Below are positions 1-5,219 of a DNA stretch of 5,219 nt, piece by piece. Position 1 is the stretch's first letter; every line of letters begins with the position of its first letter. The translations under genes were made by a program, and so were the position numbers. The DNA lies in NCBI GenBank assembly GCA_021814855.1, contig JAKAHQ010000159.1:1-5219 (forward strand). Reading direction: 5' to 3'. Source of the stretch: Bacteroidota bacterium (lineage in GTDB: Bacteria; Bacteroidota; Ignavibacteria; Ignavibacteriales; Melioribacteraceae). The notes beneath the pieces are model-generated. The model worked only from the letters and a program-made list of their open reading frames with translations. It ran no database searches and was not told the origin of the DNA.

Positions 1-820
1 TAGTTCGTTGACCACCGAGGGAGCCGATGCAACAATTAAGGCCCTGGAACTTGGCGCCGTCGATTTCATTCCCAAGGAAATGTCCTATGTTAGCGTTAAC
101 ATCGCTAACATTAAGGAAGATTTGATTCACAAGGTTAAGGAAATTACCCGCCAAAAGATTTTGAAGGAACGTTTAAGCAGAATTAGAGCAACCGGCGCTC
201 AAGCCCCGGCAAGACGTCTGACTAAGATTGTGAATGATTTACCAAAGATCGGTTATCGTTCAATCGCTATGGGAATTTCAACCGGCGGACCGTTTACCCT
301 GCAGAAAATTCTTCCTCTTCTTTCGGAAAAAATAAATGTGCCTGTTTTCATCGTTCAGCACATGCCTCCTAAATTTACTAAATCATTGGCAGAAAGACTT
401 AACGGGCTTTCCAAACTTGAAGTAAAAGAAGCTGAGGATTTGGAAATTGTTCGTCCCGGCGTTGTTTATATTGCCCCGGGTGGTTTGCATATGAAGTTAA
501 ACACTTCGGGTAATTCGCAGCACTCGATTGTAATTTCCCGCGAACCCGGCGATACGCTGCACAGACCATCCGTAGATGTAATGATGAATTCCGTAATAGA
601 CGCATACGGCAAGTACACGTTGGGAGTTATAATGACCGGCATGGGTAAAGACGGTTACGAAGGAATTAAAACATTAAAATCTCTTGGCGGGTATTCAATT
701 GCGCAGGATGAAGAATCGTGCGTGGTATATGGAATGCCCAAAGCCATAGTTGATGCCGGACTTGCAGATGCTGTGCTGCCGGCAGAAAAAATACCTGAAA
801 TGATTAATAAGGTGGTGTAA
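1..820 (+). CDS. cheB: CheB protein-glutamate methylesterase/glutaminase, 5' end missing
   Basis: This response regulator removes methyl groups from (and deamidates) glutamate/glutamine residues of chemoreceptors, so that chemotaxis adapts; it acts in the cytoplasm at receptor arrays. The reading frame is open to the window edge (first full codon at nt 2, reading SSLTTEGAD), so the TTG at 8 is not a real start. About 80 residues of the receiver domain, including the phospho-acceptor Asp, are missing. The visible receiver end has the switch Ser in SSLT and the conserved Lys in AVDFIPKE. Counting from the TTG codon as residue 1, a linker of about 60 residues leads to the methylesterase domain from about residue 84. 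Its catalytic triad is visible: Ser91 in GISTGG, His118 in VQHMPP and Asp215 in TGMGKDG. RPSVDVMMNSV and YIAPGGLHM are further family motifs. The usual Pro after the receiver Lys is Glu here. The domain is complete to the stop, so the gene looks functional. The identification is very secure. Confidence 0.96.
   Translation, partial: SSLTTEGADATIKALELGAVDFIPKEMSYVSVNIANIKEDLIHKVKEITRQKILKERLSRIRATGAQAPARRLTKIVNDLPKIGYRSIAMGISTGGPFTLQKILPLLSEKINVPVFIVQHMPPKFTKSLAERLNGLSKLEVKEAEDLEIVRPGVVYIAPGGLHMKLNTSGNSQHSIVISREPGDTLHRPSVDVMMNSVIDAYGKYTLGVIMTGMGKDGYEGIKTLKSLGGYSIAQDEESCVVYGMPKAIVDAGLADAVLPAEKIPEMINKVV
87..111. repeat. 9-bp perfect inverted repeat within cheB
   Basis: ATGTTAGCG (87-95) and CGCTAACAT (103-111) are exact reverse complements with a 7-nt loop, in the segment coding for the start of the linker after the receiver domain (YVSVNIANI). 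No T-run follows. It could form an mRNA hairpin, but in a coding sequence of this size a 9-bp match at short spacing can occur by chance. Confidence 0.4.
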
Positions 821-821
821 A

Positions 822-1076
822 ATGGCAAACAACATTAATAATTTTGAAGACGTAGGTTTAAGAGATGTGTTCGTTAACAACAAAACCAAAACGGGCAACC
901 TGCTTAAAGCTTCGGATGTAAATTTAAAAGGCACATCAAAAATAACTTGCGAAGACGACGAAATCGAAGGAATAAGAATTCTACTTAAGAAGGATGTCAA
1001 CGATTCTATAAAGGAAATCAAATTTGTATGTTCCTGCGGGCAAACCAAAACTATAATCCTGGATTACTCCGAATAA
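822..1076 (+). CDS. Uncharacterised 84-aa protein with a C-terminal CxCG motif, downstream of cheB
   Basis: I do not recognise this protein. It starts one base after the cheB stop, with a good ribosome site (GGTGGT at 811-816, 5 nt from the ATG), so it is very probably translated and co-transcribed with cheB. It is soluble, with no signal peptide or membrane segment. The N-terminal half is Asn/Lys/Asp-rich and polar. The C-terminal half alternates charged and hydrophobic residues in a beta-strand-like way and ends in IKFVCSCGQTKTIILDYSE. Cys70 and Cys72 form a CxCG knuckle, and Cys43 (ITCEDDE) is the only other cysteine. This resembles half of a zinc ribbon, so metal binding, perhaps by a dimer, is possible but not shown. 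Its position suggests a link to chemotaxis or motility. The following 139 nt separate it from the flagellar genes. Being real is likely; its function is unknown. Confidence 0.8.
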   Translation: MANNINNFEDVGLRDVFVNNKTKTGNLLKASDVNLKGTSKITCEDDEIEGIRILLKKDVNDSIKEIKFVCSCGQTKTIILDYSE

Positions 1077-1166
1077 TCCTCCGGTTTGAGTAATAAATCG
1101 CAATTGGTGAATTTTAGCCACTTTTATTAAACACTATCCGCACTTTCAAATAAAATCGCTCCCTTA

Positions 1167-1201
1167 ATTCTGGCATTTCATTTGGGTATTAAACCCAGAA
1201 T
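1167..1201. repeat. 7-bp inverted repeat flanking the candidate flgB promoter
   Basis: ATTCTGG at 1167-1173 and CCAGAAT at 1195-1201 are perfect reverse complements separated by 21 nt. Inside them a second short pair, TGGGT (1183-1187) and ACCCA (1193-1197), could form an alternative 5-bp hairpin that shares bases with the outer right arm. The repeat spans the promoter-like sequence and the predicted start of transcription, so it could be an operator or an RNA leader structure. No run of T follows, so it is not a terminator. A 7-bp match could arise by chance. Confidence 0.35.
1171..1186 (+). promoter_or_regulatory. Candidate sigma-54 (RpoN) promoter upstream of flgB
   Basis: TGGCATTTCATTTGGG fits the sigma-54 layout TGGCAY-N5-TTGCW. 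The -24 block TGGCAT is intact (GG at 1172-1173) and the ten-base spacing to the -12 dinucleotide (1184-1185) is exact, but that dinucleotide is GG instead of GC. Transcription would begin near 1197, giving a leader of roughly 20 nt before the flgB ATG at 1216. Sigma-54 control of rod and hook genes is known in several flagellated bacteria, which makes the placement plausible. The -12 mismatch falls on a strongly conserved base, so this remains a candidate. I saw no equally good sigma-70-type promoter in this gap. Confidence 0.42.
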
Positions 1202-1206
1202 GAATG

Positions 1207-1211
1207 AAGGA
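1207..1211 (+). promoter_or_regulatory. Ribosome binding site that decides the flgB start
   Basis: AAGGA lies four bases upstream of the ATG at 1216 and inside the reading frame of an earlier ATG at 1204. The 1204 start has no Shine-Dalgarno sequence before it and would sit only a few bases from the predicted transcript start. Starting at 1216 also gives an N-terminus (MPETIKLLQ) that fits FlgB proteins. Confidence 0.65.
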
Positions 1212-1215
1212 AATT

Positions 1216-1611
1216 ATGCCGGAAACTATTAAACTTTTGCAAAACCTTCTTGATTATTGTTCGGTAAAGAACAAAGTCATTGCAAAAAACATTGCCAACA
1301 TCGGAACGGAAAAATATAATAGGGAAGATGTTGAGTTCAAAGATATTCTTAACGAGAATATGGGGGAGATTCTAAGAACAGACAACCCGAAGCATATCGA
1401 TATGTTAAGAACGGACGATTCATTTGGCTCCAATTACAAAATCACTGAAGATAAAAGTACCGATATGGACTCCGGCATAAACAATGTAAACATAGAACAG
1501 GAAATGTCGGAGTTAGCCGAGAACGCGCTTCGTTTTAAGTTTGCCGCGCTTAAGATAGGCGATTACTACAAATCAATTCAATCCGTTATTAAAGACGGAG
1601 GTTCAGCATGA
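1216..1611 (+). CDS. flgB: FlgB, flagellar proximal rod protein
   Basis: FlgB is a subunit of the proximal rod, exported through the flagellar type III apparatus into the periplasm to link the MS ring to the rest of the axle. From the ATG at 1216 it is 131 aa, close to the usual length of 130-140. The N-terminal helix contains AKNIANIGTEKY (residues 23-34), matching the rod/hook signature ANIANxxTPGY except that TPGY has become TEKY. LRTDNPKHI (53-61) fits the family's segment before the variable middle. The C-terminal NNVNIEQEMSELAENALRF (89-107) is the classic FlgB helix motif, and the end GDYYKSIQSVIKDGG matches the family tail. There is no cleavable signal peptide, as expected for this export route. 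It is the first gene of the rod/MS-ring operon and overlaps flgC by 4 nt. An alternative start at 1204 would add four residues (MKEI). Confidence 0.94.
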   Translation: MPETIKLLQNLLDYCSVKNKVIAKNIANIGTEKYNREDVEFKDILNENMGEILRTDNPKHIDMLRTDDSFGSNYKITEDKSTDMDSGINNVNIEQEMSELAENALRFKFAALKIGDYYKSIQSVIKDGGSA

Positions 1612-2111
1612 AAATTAACGGAAGTTTTTTCGGATTCAATTTCAGCGCAAGAGGCATGAGCATCCAAAGAAAGAAAATGGATCTTATTGCCCAGAACATT
1701 GCAAACGCGGATTCGGTTCGAACCCAGGACGGAAAACCTTACCAGAGAAAATTTTTAGAGGTTACGCAAAATCCGGACAACTTTGCAAACAGACTTTCTA
1801 TAGAAGGACAGCAGCTTCAACTTAACGTTACAGATAGAAGTCATATTGCCAGACTTGACGTTCCAAAAGAGCTTAATATCAACGGTCAAGTTGAAAGCAC
1901 GCAGATGAAGGAAATGACGGATCAGTCCCAAGGCGATATGGTTTACATGCCGGATAATCCTTACGCAAACGAGCAAGGATACGTTCAGATGTCGAATGTG
2001 AACGTGGTAAATGAAATGGTGGATATGATAGCTGCAACGCGCAGTTACGAAGCAAACCTTCAATCGTTAAACTCGGCTAAACAAATGGCAAAAGATTCTT
2101 TGGAGATCTAA
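1608..2111 (+). CDS. flgC: FlgC, flagellar proximal rod protein
   Basis: FlgC is a second proximal rod subunit, exported by the flagellar type III system and polymerising with FlgB and FlgF above FliE. At 167 aa it is longer than the roughly 134-150 aa common for the family, the extra length lying in the poorly conserved middle (about residues 52-108). The N-terminal signature is clear: SARGMSIQRKKMDLIAQNIANAD (13-35) followed by RTQDGKPYQRK. The C-terminal signature is equally clear: DNPYANEQGYVQMSNVNVVNEMVDMI and then ATRSYEANLQSLNSAKQM (116-160), ending in SLEI. The usual TT after IANA is SV here, and MPNV is MSNV. The start overlaps the flgB stop (ATGA), with a strong ribosome site GGAGGT at 1597-1602, so the two rod genes are probably translationally coupled. 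Confidence 0.96.
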   Translation: MKINGSFFGFNFSARGMSIQRKKMDLIAQNIANADSVRTQDGKPYQRKFLEVTQNPDNFANRLSIEGQQLQLNVTDRSHIARLDVPKELNINGQVESTQMKEMTDQSQGDMVYMPDNPYANEQGYVQMSNVNVVNEMVDMIAATRSYEANLQSLNSAKQMAKDSLEI

Positions 2112-2351
2112 ATGAAAATTATTGCGAACTCAAACGGTAATTATAGTCCTGCTTATGTTAAATCAACCCAAAATTTGCGCGGCGCTTCTTCAGCGCAAAA
2201 AGAAACCGGCAGCATTTCTTCGGATGAAAAAAACTTCTTCGCAAAATTGTACCCCGCTCAAAAAGAAGAAGTGCTGAATTACCAGTTCTACAACGCGAAA
2301 GGTAAAGTAACCGGCACTCATCTCGGTTCGCTTTTCGATAGGAGAGGTTAA
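2112..2351 (+). CDS. Uncharacterised 79-aa protein between flgC and fliE
   Basis: I do not recognise this as a named family. The ATG directly abuts the flgC stop, with GGAG at 2102-2105 as ribosome site. The gene's own end carries the AGGAGAGG site for fliE, which begins two bases after the stop. This packing makes it a real member of the operon. The N-terminal 36 residues are polar, rich in Ser/Asn/Gln and probably disordered. The C-terminal part (37-79) looks folded and constrained: an acidic/aromatic helix DEKNFFAKLYPAQKEEVLNY, then FYNAKGKV and a terminal THLGSLFDRRG. It has no cysteine, signal peptide or membrane segment. A polar N-terminus with an export-type operon location would suit a secreted rod accessory or an export chaperone, but this is only inference. 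It is not FliE, which follows, and shows none of the rod/hook ANIAN signature. Confidence 0.82.
   Translation: MKIIANSNGNYSPAYVKSTQNLRGASSAQKETGSISSDEKNFFAKLYPAQKEEVLNYQFYNAKGKVTGTHLGSLFDRRG
2174..2199. repeat. 7-bp inverted repeat inside the 79-aa gene
   Basis: TTTGCGC (2174-2180) and GCGCAAA (2193-2199) are perfect reverse complements around a 12-nt loop, in the disordered-looking N-terminal coding part. A shorter alternative pairs the GCGC at 2182-2185 with 2193-2196. No T-run follows on the + strand, so it is not a terminator. It might be a weak mRNA stem between flgC and fliE, or chance. Confidence 0.3.
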
Positions 2352-2352
2352 A

Positions 2353-2643
2353 ATGAAAATAGAAGGGTTTGGAGAGTTTTTACCAGGGACAACTAAAACC
2401 ACAAAATTAAATTCCACGAGCGGCGAAAATTTTGGAGCCACATTGTCGGATCTAATTAAAGATGTAAATCAGGATCAAATCAATTCGCAGAAATCAATTG
2501 AAGATTTTGTTTCGGGCAACGGTGTAGAACTTCAAGACGTTATGATTGCCGGCGAGAAAGCTAAAACAAGTCTTCAACTTCTAATGGAAATTAGAAACAA
2601 AGCCGTTGATATGTTCAAAGAATTATCTAGGATGCCGGTATAA
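2353..2643 (+). CDS. fliE: FliE, flagellar hook-basal body adaptor protein
   Basis: FliE joins the FliF MS ring to the proximal rod and is one of the first proteins exported by the flagellar type III apparatus. At 96 aa it has the normal length. The N-terminal 30 residues are variable and Thr/Ser/Gly-rich. The conserved helix begins near LSDLIKDVNQDQINSQKSI (31-49), then DFVSGNGVELQDVMIAGEKA (51-70), where the family has a Gly-rich turn followed by a hDVMIAxEKA motif. The end MEIRNKAVDMFKELSRMPV (78-96) is the diagnostic VRNK...Y.EI.RM.V motif. AGGAGAGG at 2340-2347 is a good ribosome site. It lies 2 nt from fliF, the usual fliE-fliF neighbourhood. Identification is secure. Confidence 0.95.
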   Translation: MKIEGFGEFLPGTTKTTKLNSTSGENFGATLSDLIKDVNQDQINSQKSIEDFVSGNGVELQDVMIAGEKAKTSLQLLMEIRNKAVDMFKELSRMPV

Positions 2644-2645
2644 AA

Positions 2646-4271
2646 ATGAATAATAATCCTTTACAAGCGCTTATCGGGATAATCAACAAGCTAAACCCAA
2701 AGCAAAAATTTTTATTCGGCGGAGGTATACTTTTAACCTTAATTCTTCTTGCCACACTTCTTTTTATTCTTAATGAACCGAATTACACTACGCTGTATTC
2801 AAGTTTATCGCAGGAAGACGCCTCGAAAGTGGTCGATTACCTGAACAGTCAAAAAGTGCTCTACAAGATCGAAGATAACGGTCAAACAATAAAGGTGCCC
2901 AAAGAAAAAGTTTATGAAATGCGGCTTGCCCTGGCAGGTAAAGGCGTGCCGAGTTCCGGCATTATAGGTTATGAAATATTTGATAAGACTACAATGGGCA
3001 TGTCCGAGTTCATGCAGAAATTAAATTACAAACGCGCGCTTGAGGGCGAACTTGCGAGAACTATTCAGCAGCAGGACGGAGTGATAGGTGTGCGCGTGCA
3101 TATTGTTATACCGGAGAAATCAATTTTCAAAGAGGAAGACAAACTGCCATCGGCGTCCGTTGTTCTAAAGTTAAGAAATAATTCGCTGCCTTCAAAAGAA
3201 AACATACAGGCAATTGTTAATCTTGTCTGCGGATCTGTGGAAGGTCTTCAGCAGGATAAAGTTTCTATTATTGACACGAGAGGCAGAATATTAAACAGTG
3301 ATAATGAAGACGGACCTTTGGCTTATGCATCGGCGCGCCAGTACGAAATAAAAAAATCAGTCGAAAATTATCTTGCTCAGAAGGCGCAGTCTATTTTAGA
3401 TAATGTACTCGGTTATGGCAACGCGATGGTTCAGGTAAATGCCGATTTGAATTTTGATCAAGTTGAAAAAACAATGGAACAGTACGATCCTGAGTCGCAA
3501 GTAGCCGTAAGCGAACAAACGATTAAGACAAACAACGAAGGCAAAAATCAAAGCGATTCTTCCGCGCAGAATAACGAAAATTCTTTGACCAATTACGAGA
3601 TTAACAAGACGGTTCAAAAAGTAATTGCCGAAAGCGGGAACATAAAAAGATTAAGCGTAGCCGCTGTTATAAACGATATTCCCAAAGAAGTGAAGAAAGG
3701 CGGCAAGACGGATGTCGTTTACGATCCCAGGCCAGCCGATCAGATGAAAAAACTGGATGAGATTGTTAGAAATGCAGTCGGCATCGACGTAACACGCAAC
3801 GATCAATTTTCGATAGTTGATATTCCATTTGAAACCAAGGGATTGGATAATTCTACCGACGAAGCAACAACTACAAGTTTGCCGAATCCGAATGATTGGA
3901 TGAACCTTGTATTTATAGTTGTTGCAATTATAGGATCGATATTTGTTCTTAAAAGTTTGATGAAGCGTTTGAAGAACGAACGCATTGTTATCGGCACGGT
4001 AAATACCGGAAGTATTAATGCCGGAGGAGGATTATTAGCAGCGCCGCAAAACGCCGCCTCGCTGCCGGCGTCAAATTCTCTGCCCGCATCTCAGCTTCTG
4101 CAGCCTAAAAAGAGGCGCGGAATGCTGCCGATTGGAGATATTGAAGACGATATTTCCGACGAGGCATTGTTAAAGAAAAACCAGCAGGAAAAGATTGTTA
4201 ATTACGTAACAAAAAATCCTATGGACGCGGCAAAATTAATTAACGCCTGGATGCATGAAGATGAGATCTGA
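2646..4271 (+). CDS. fliF: FliF, flagellar MS-ring protein
   Basis: FliF oligomerises in the inner membrane to form the MS ring, the foundation of the basal body and housing of the export gate; its cytoplasmic tail holds FliG. The 541-aa length is typical. A first membrane helix spans about residues 22-42. The periplasmic YscJ/FliF modules follow: RBM1 from PNYTTLYSSLSQEDA (45-59), and RBM2 with GYEIFDKTTMGMSEF, NYKRALEGELARTI and VRVHIVIPEKSIF (108-161). RBM3 starts near GYGNAMVQVNADLNFDQVE (257-274) and resumes at NYEINKTVQKVI and IKRLSVAAVIN (316-343). A hydrophilic Asn/Gln/Ser-rich loop (294-313) interrupts RBM3, as in other FliFs. The second helix is at about 418-437. The cytoplasmic tail has an Ala/Ser/Pro/Leu linker (456-486), an acidic stretch, and the FliG-binding end NAWMHEDEI. 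The Shine-Dalgarno site is weak (AGGA at 2628-2631, far from the ATG), so coupling to fliE translation is likely. Its last 11 nt overlap fliG. Confidence 0.97.
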   Translation: MNNNPLQALIGIINKLNPKQKFLFGGGILLTLILLATLLFILNEPNYTTLYSSLSQEDASKVVDYLNSQKVLYKIEDNGQTIKVPKEKVYEMRLALAGKGVPSSGIIGYEIFDKTTMGMSEFMQKLNYKRALEGELARTIQQQDGVIGVRVHIVIPEKSIFKEEDKLPSASVVLKLRNNSLPSKENIQAIVNLVCGSVEGLQQDKVSIIDTRGRILNSDNEDGPLAYASARQYEIKKSVENYLAQKAQSILDNVLGYGNAMVQVNADLNFDQVEKTMEQYDPESQVAVSEQTIKTNNEGKNQSDSSAQNNENSLTNYEINKTVQKVIAESGNIKRLSVAAVINDIPKEVKKGGKTDVVYDPRPADQMKKLDEIVRNAVGIDVTRNDQFSIVDIPFETKGLDNSTDEATTTSLPNPNDWMNLVFIVVAIIGSIFVLKSLMKRLKNERIVIGTVNTGSINAGGGLLAAPQNAASLPASNSLPASQLLQPKKRRGMLPIGDIEDDISDEALLKKNQQEKIVNYVTKNPMDAAKLINAWMHEDEI

Positions 4272-5219
4272 TAAACTGCAAAACAAAGAAATACGGGAAG
4301 AAGTAAGCGGCGTTCAAAAAGCCGCCATGTTGATGGTTGCATTAAACGTTGAAGCTGCATCCGCCGTGCTGAAGCACCTGGATCCGCTCGATGTTGAAAA
4401 CTTAACAGCCGAAATCTCAAAAGTAAAAAATATTTCTGCTCGTACAGCGGACATTGTTATTGAAGAATTTTACAACATGGTTACCGCCCGCGAGTATGTT
4501 TTGGAAGGAGGCCTCGATTTTGCGCAGGCTGTTCTTGAAAAAACCTACGGCCCTTCTAAAGCAGTCGAAATCATTGAAAAAGTAAAACGTCTTACAACTC
4601 TCAAGGGTTTCGATGTTTTGAAAAAAGCAGAACCGGCCCAGTTAATTAATTTTTTGAACAAGGAACATCCGCAGACAATGGCGCTTATACTTTCGCAGCT
4701 TAGCCCGGACCAGACTGCAAACGCATTGAAAGAATTGCCGGATGAACTCCGGCTCGATGTTGCCTATCGTATTGCAACCTTAGGTAAAATAGCCCCGCAA
4801 ACGTTGAAGCAAATAGAACATGTTGTTGACGAAATTGCAGGCGCTTCGATGAGCCAATCTGTAGGAAAATTAGGCGGCGCAAAATGCCTTGCGGCAATTC
4901 TTAACCGCACAAACGTAACCATGGCCAAAGAAATTTTGGAAAAGCTGGAAAATCTCGATCCCGAAACGAGCTATGAAGTAAAAAGATTGATGTTCATCTT
5001 TGATGAAATTATAAACATTAACGATAAAGACATTCAGAAAATATTGCGCGAAGTTGATCGAAAGGACCTGGCGCTTTCTTTAAAGGTTGCCGAAGACAAT
5101 CTCAAAGAAAAAATATTTAAGAATATGTCCGAGCGCGCTGCCGACCTTCTTAAAGAAGAATTGCAGTACATGGGTATGGTAAAACTTAAAGAGGTAGAAG
5201 GCGCACAGGCAAGAATAAT
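4261..5219 (+). CDS. fliG: FliG, flagellar motor switch/rotor protein, 3' end missing
   Basis: FliG sits on the cytoplasmic face of the MS ring, binds the FliF tail, contacts FliM, and receives torque from the MotA stator. The frame runs off the right edge after 319 codons plus two bases; roughly 15-20 residues are missing compared with the usual 330-345. The N-terminal FliF-binding domain starts with VSGVQKAAMLMVALN (15-29) and includes AVLKHLDPLDV. The middle domain has the EHPQ motif (135-138). A Gly-Gly linker (LGGAK, 204-208) precedes the C-terminal domain, which shows ILNRTN, the MFxF hinge (244-247) and the charged torque helix DKDIQKILREVDRKDLALSL (255-274), then EKIFKNMSERAADLLKEEL. 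All key regions look intact. The ATG at 4261 overlaps fliF by 11 nt; an in-frame ATG at 4255 is the only upstream alternative, since a TAA closes the frame at 4237-4239. Neither start has a strong ribosome site, implying translational coupling to fliF. Confidence 0.96.
   Translation, partial: MRSDKLQNKEIREEVSGVQKAAMLMVALNVEAASAVLKHLDPLDVENLTAEISKVKNISARTADIVIEEFYNMVTAREYVLEGGLDFAQAVLEKTYGPSKAVEIIEKVKRLTTLKGFDVLKKAEPAQLINFLNKEHPQTMALILSQLSPDQTANALKELPDELRLDVAYRIATLGKIAPQTLKQIEHVVDEIAGASMSQSVGKLGGAKCLAAILNRTNVTMAKEILEKLENLDPETSYEVKRLMFIFDEIININDKDIQKILREVDRKDLALSLKVAEDNLKEKIFKNMSERAADLLKEELQYMGMVKLKEVEGAQARI

Noticed and set aside
8..10. TTG as start codon of the first gene
   Set aside because: The frame is open to the window edge and upstream codons continue the CheB receiver motif (SSLTTEGA).
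695..1048. Minus-strand open frame of 117 codons across the cheB end and the 84-aa gene
   Set aside because: It is antisense to two well-supported genes, with no ribosome site or recognisable protein features. The other minus-strand frames were rejected on the same grounds.
1065..1100. Terminator after the 84-aa gene
   Set aside because: Only a 3-bp CCG/CGG pairing is visible and no T-run follows, so read-through into flgB cannot be excluded.
1106..1118. Second sigma-54-like GG...GC pair (TGGTGAATTTTAGCC)
   Set aside because: The spacing between GG and GC is 9 nt rather than 10, and the flanking bases do not match.
1104..1130. Possible sigma-70-type promoter (TTGGTG, then TATTAA)
   Set aside because: The spacer is only 15 nt and the -35 match is poor; AT-rich intergenic DNA gives such pairs easily.
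1122..1155. TTTTATT / AATAAAA inverted repeat and two CACTTT copies 22 bp apart
   Set aside because: A/T-only arms and six-base words are expected by chance in this composition; no further support.
1369..1428. LRTD repeated in FlgB (LRTDNPKH, LRTDDSF)
   Set aside because: The first copy fits a segment typical of FlgB; the second is only four residues plus similar codons, too short to call a duplication.

Overview
This is a compact, single-strand stretch of a motility locus. All eight genes read on the + strand, and their products make the base of a bacterial flagellum plus one chemotaxis enzyme. The order is 'cheB (5' end cut off) - uncharacterised 84-aa gene - 139-nt intergenic region - flgB - flgC - uncharacterised 79-aa gene - fliE - fliF - fliG (3' end cut off). 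The DNA leans AT-rich, with mainly AAA/GAA/ATT codons. Shine-Dalgarno sites are good (GGAGGT, AGGAGAGG, AAGGA). The rod and ring proteins have non-proteobacterial sequences. Together these suggest a flagellated lineage outside Proteobacteria, possibly Ignavibacteriota or another FCB-group phylum. That placement is a tentative inference from style, not from a database match.

Region 1 (1-1076). The first gene supplies the end of the receiver domain and the complete methylesterase domain of CheB, with the Ser/His/Asp catalytic residues in place. It is followed after one base by a small gene whose product ends in a CxCG-containing segment, which I do not recognise.

Region 2 (1077-1215). This is the only real intergenic gap. 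Just before flgB it holds a sequence resembling a sigma-54 (RpoN) promoter, TGGCAT-N5-TTGGG, with one mismatch at the usually invariant -12 C. The element sits inside a 7-bp inverted repeat. No convincing terminator follows the 84-aa gene.

Region 3 (1216-5219). This is a tightly packed operon with overlaps or gaps of at most 2 nt: flgB and flgC (proximal rod), a 79-aa protein of unknown function, fliE (MS-ring/rod adaptor), fliF (MS ring) and fliG (rotor/switch protein that binds the FliF C-terminus). FliF forms the membrane ring, FliE joins it to the FlgB/FlgC rod, and FliG mounts on its cytoplasmic face to take torque from the stator. fliH, fliI and so on would be expected beyond the right edge, but they are not visible.

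Nothing here is a clearly new system. The best leads are the two small uncharacterised genes embedded in the motility locus, the candidate sigma-54 promoter with its inverted repeat, and the departure of FlgB from the usual rod-protein N-terminal motif. There are no RNA genes, mobile elements, CRISPR arrays or long repeats that I can support.
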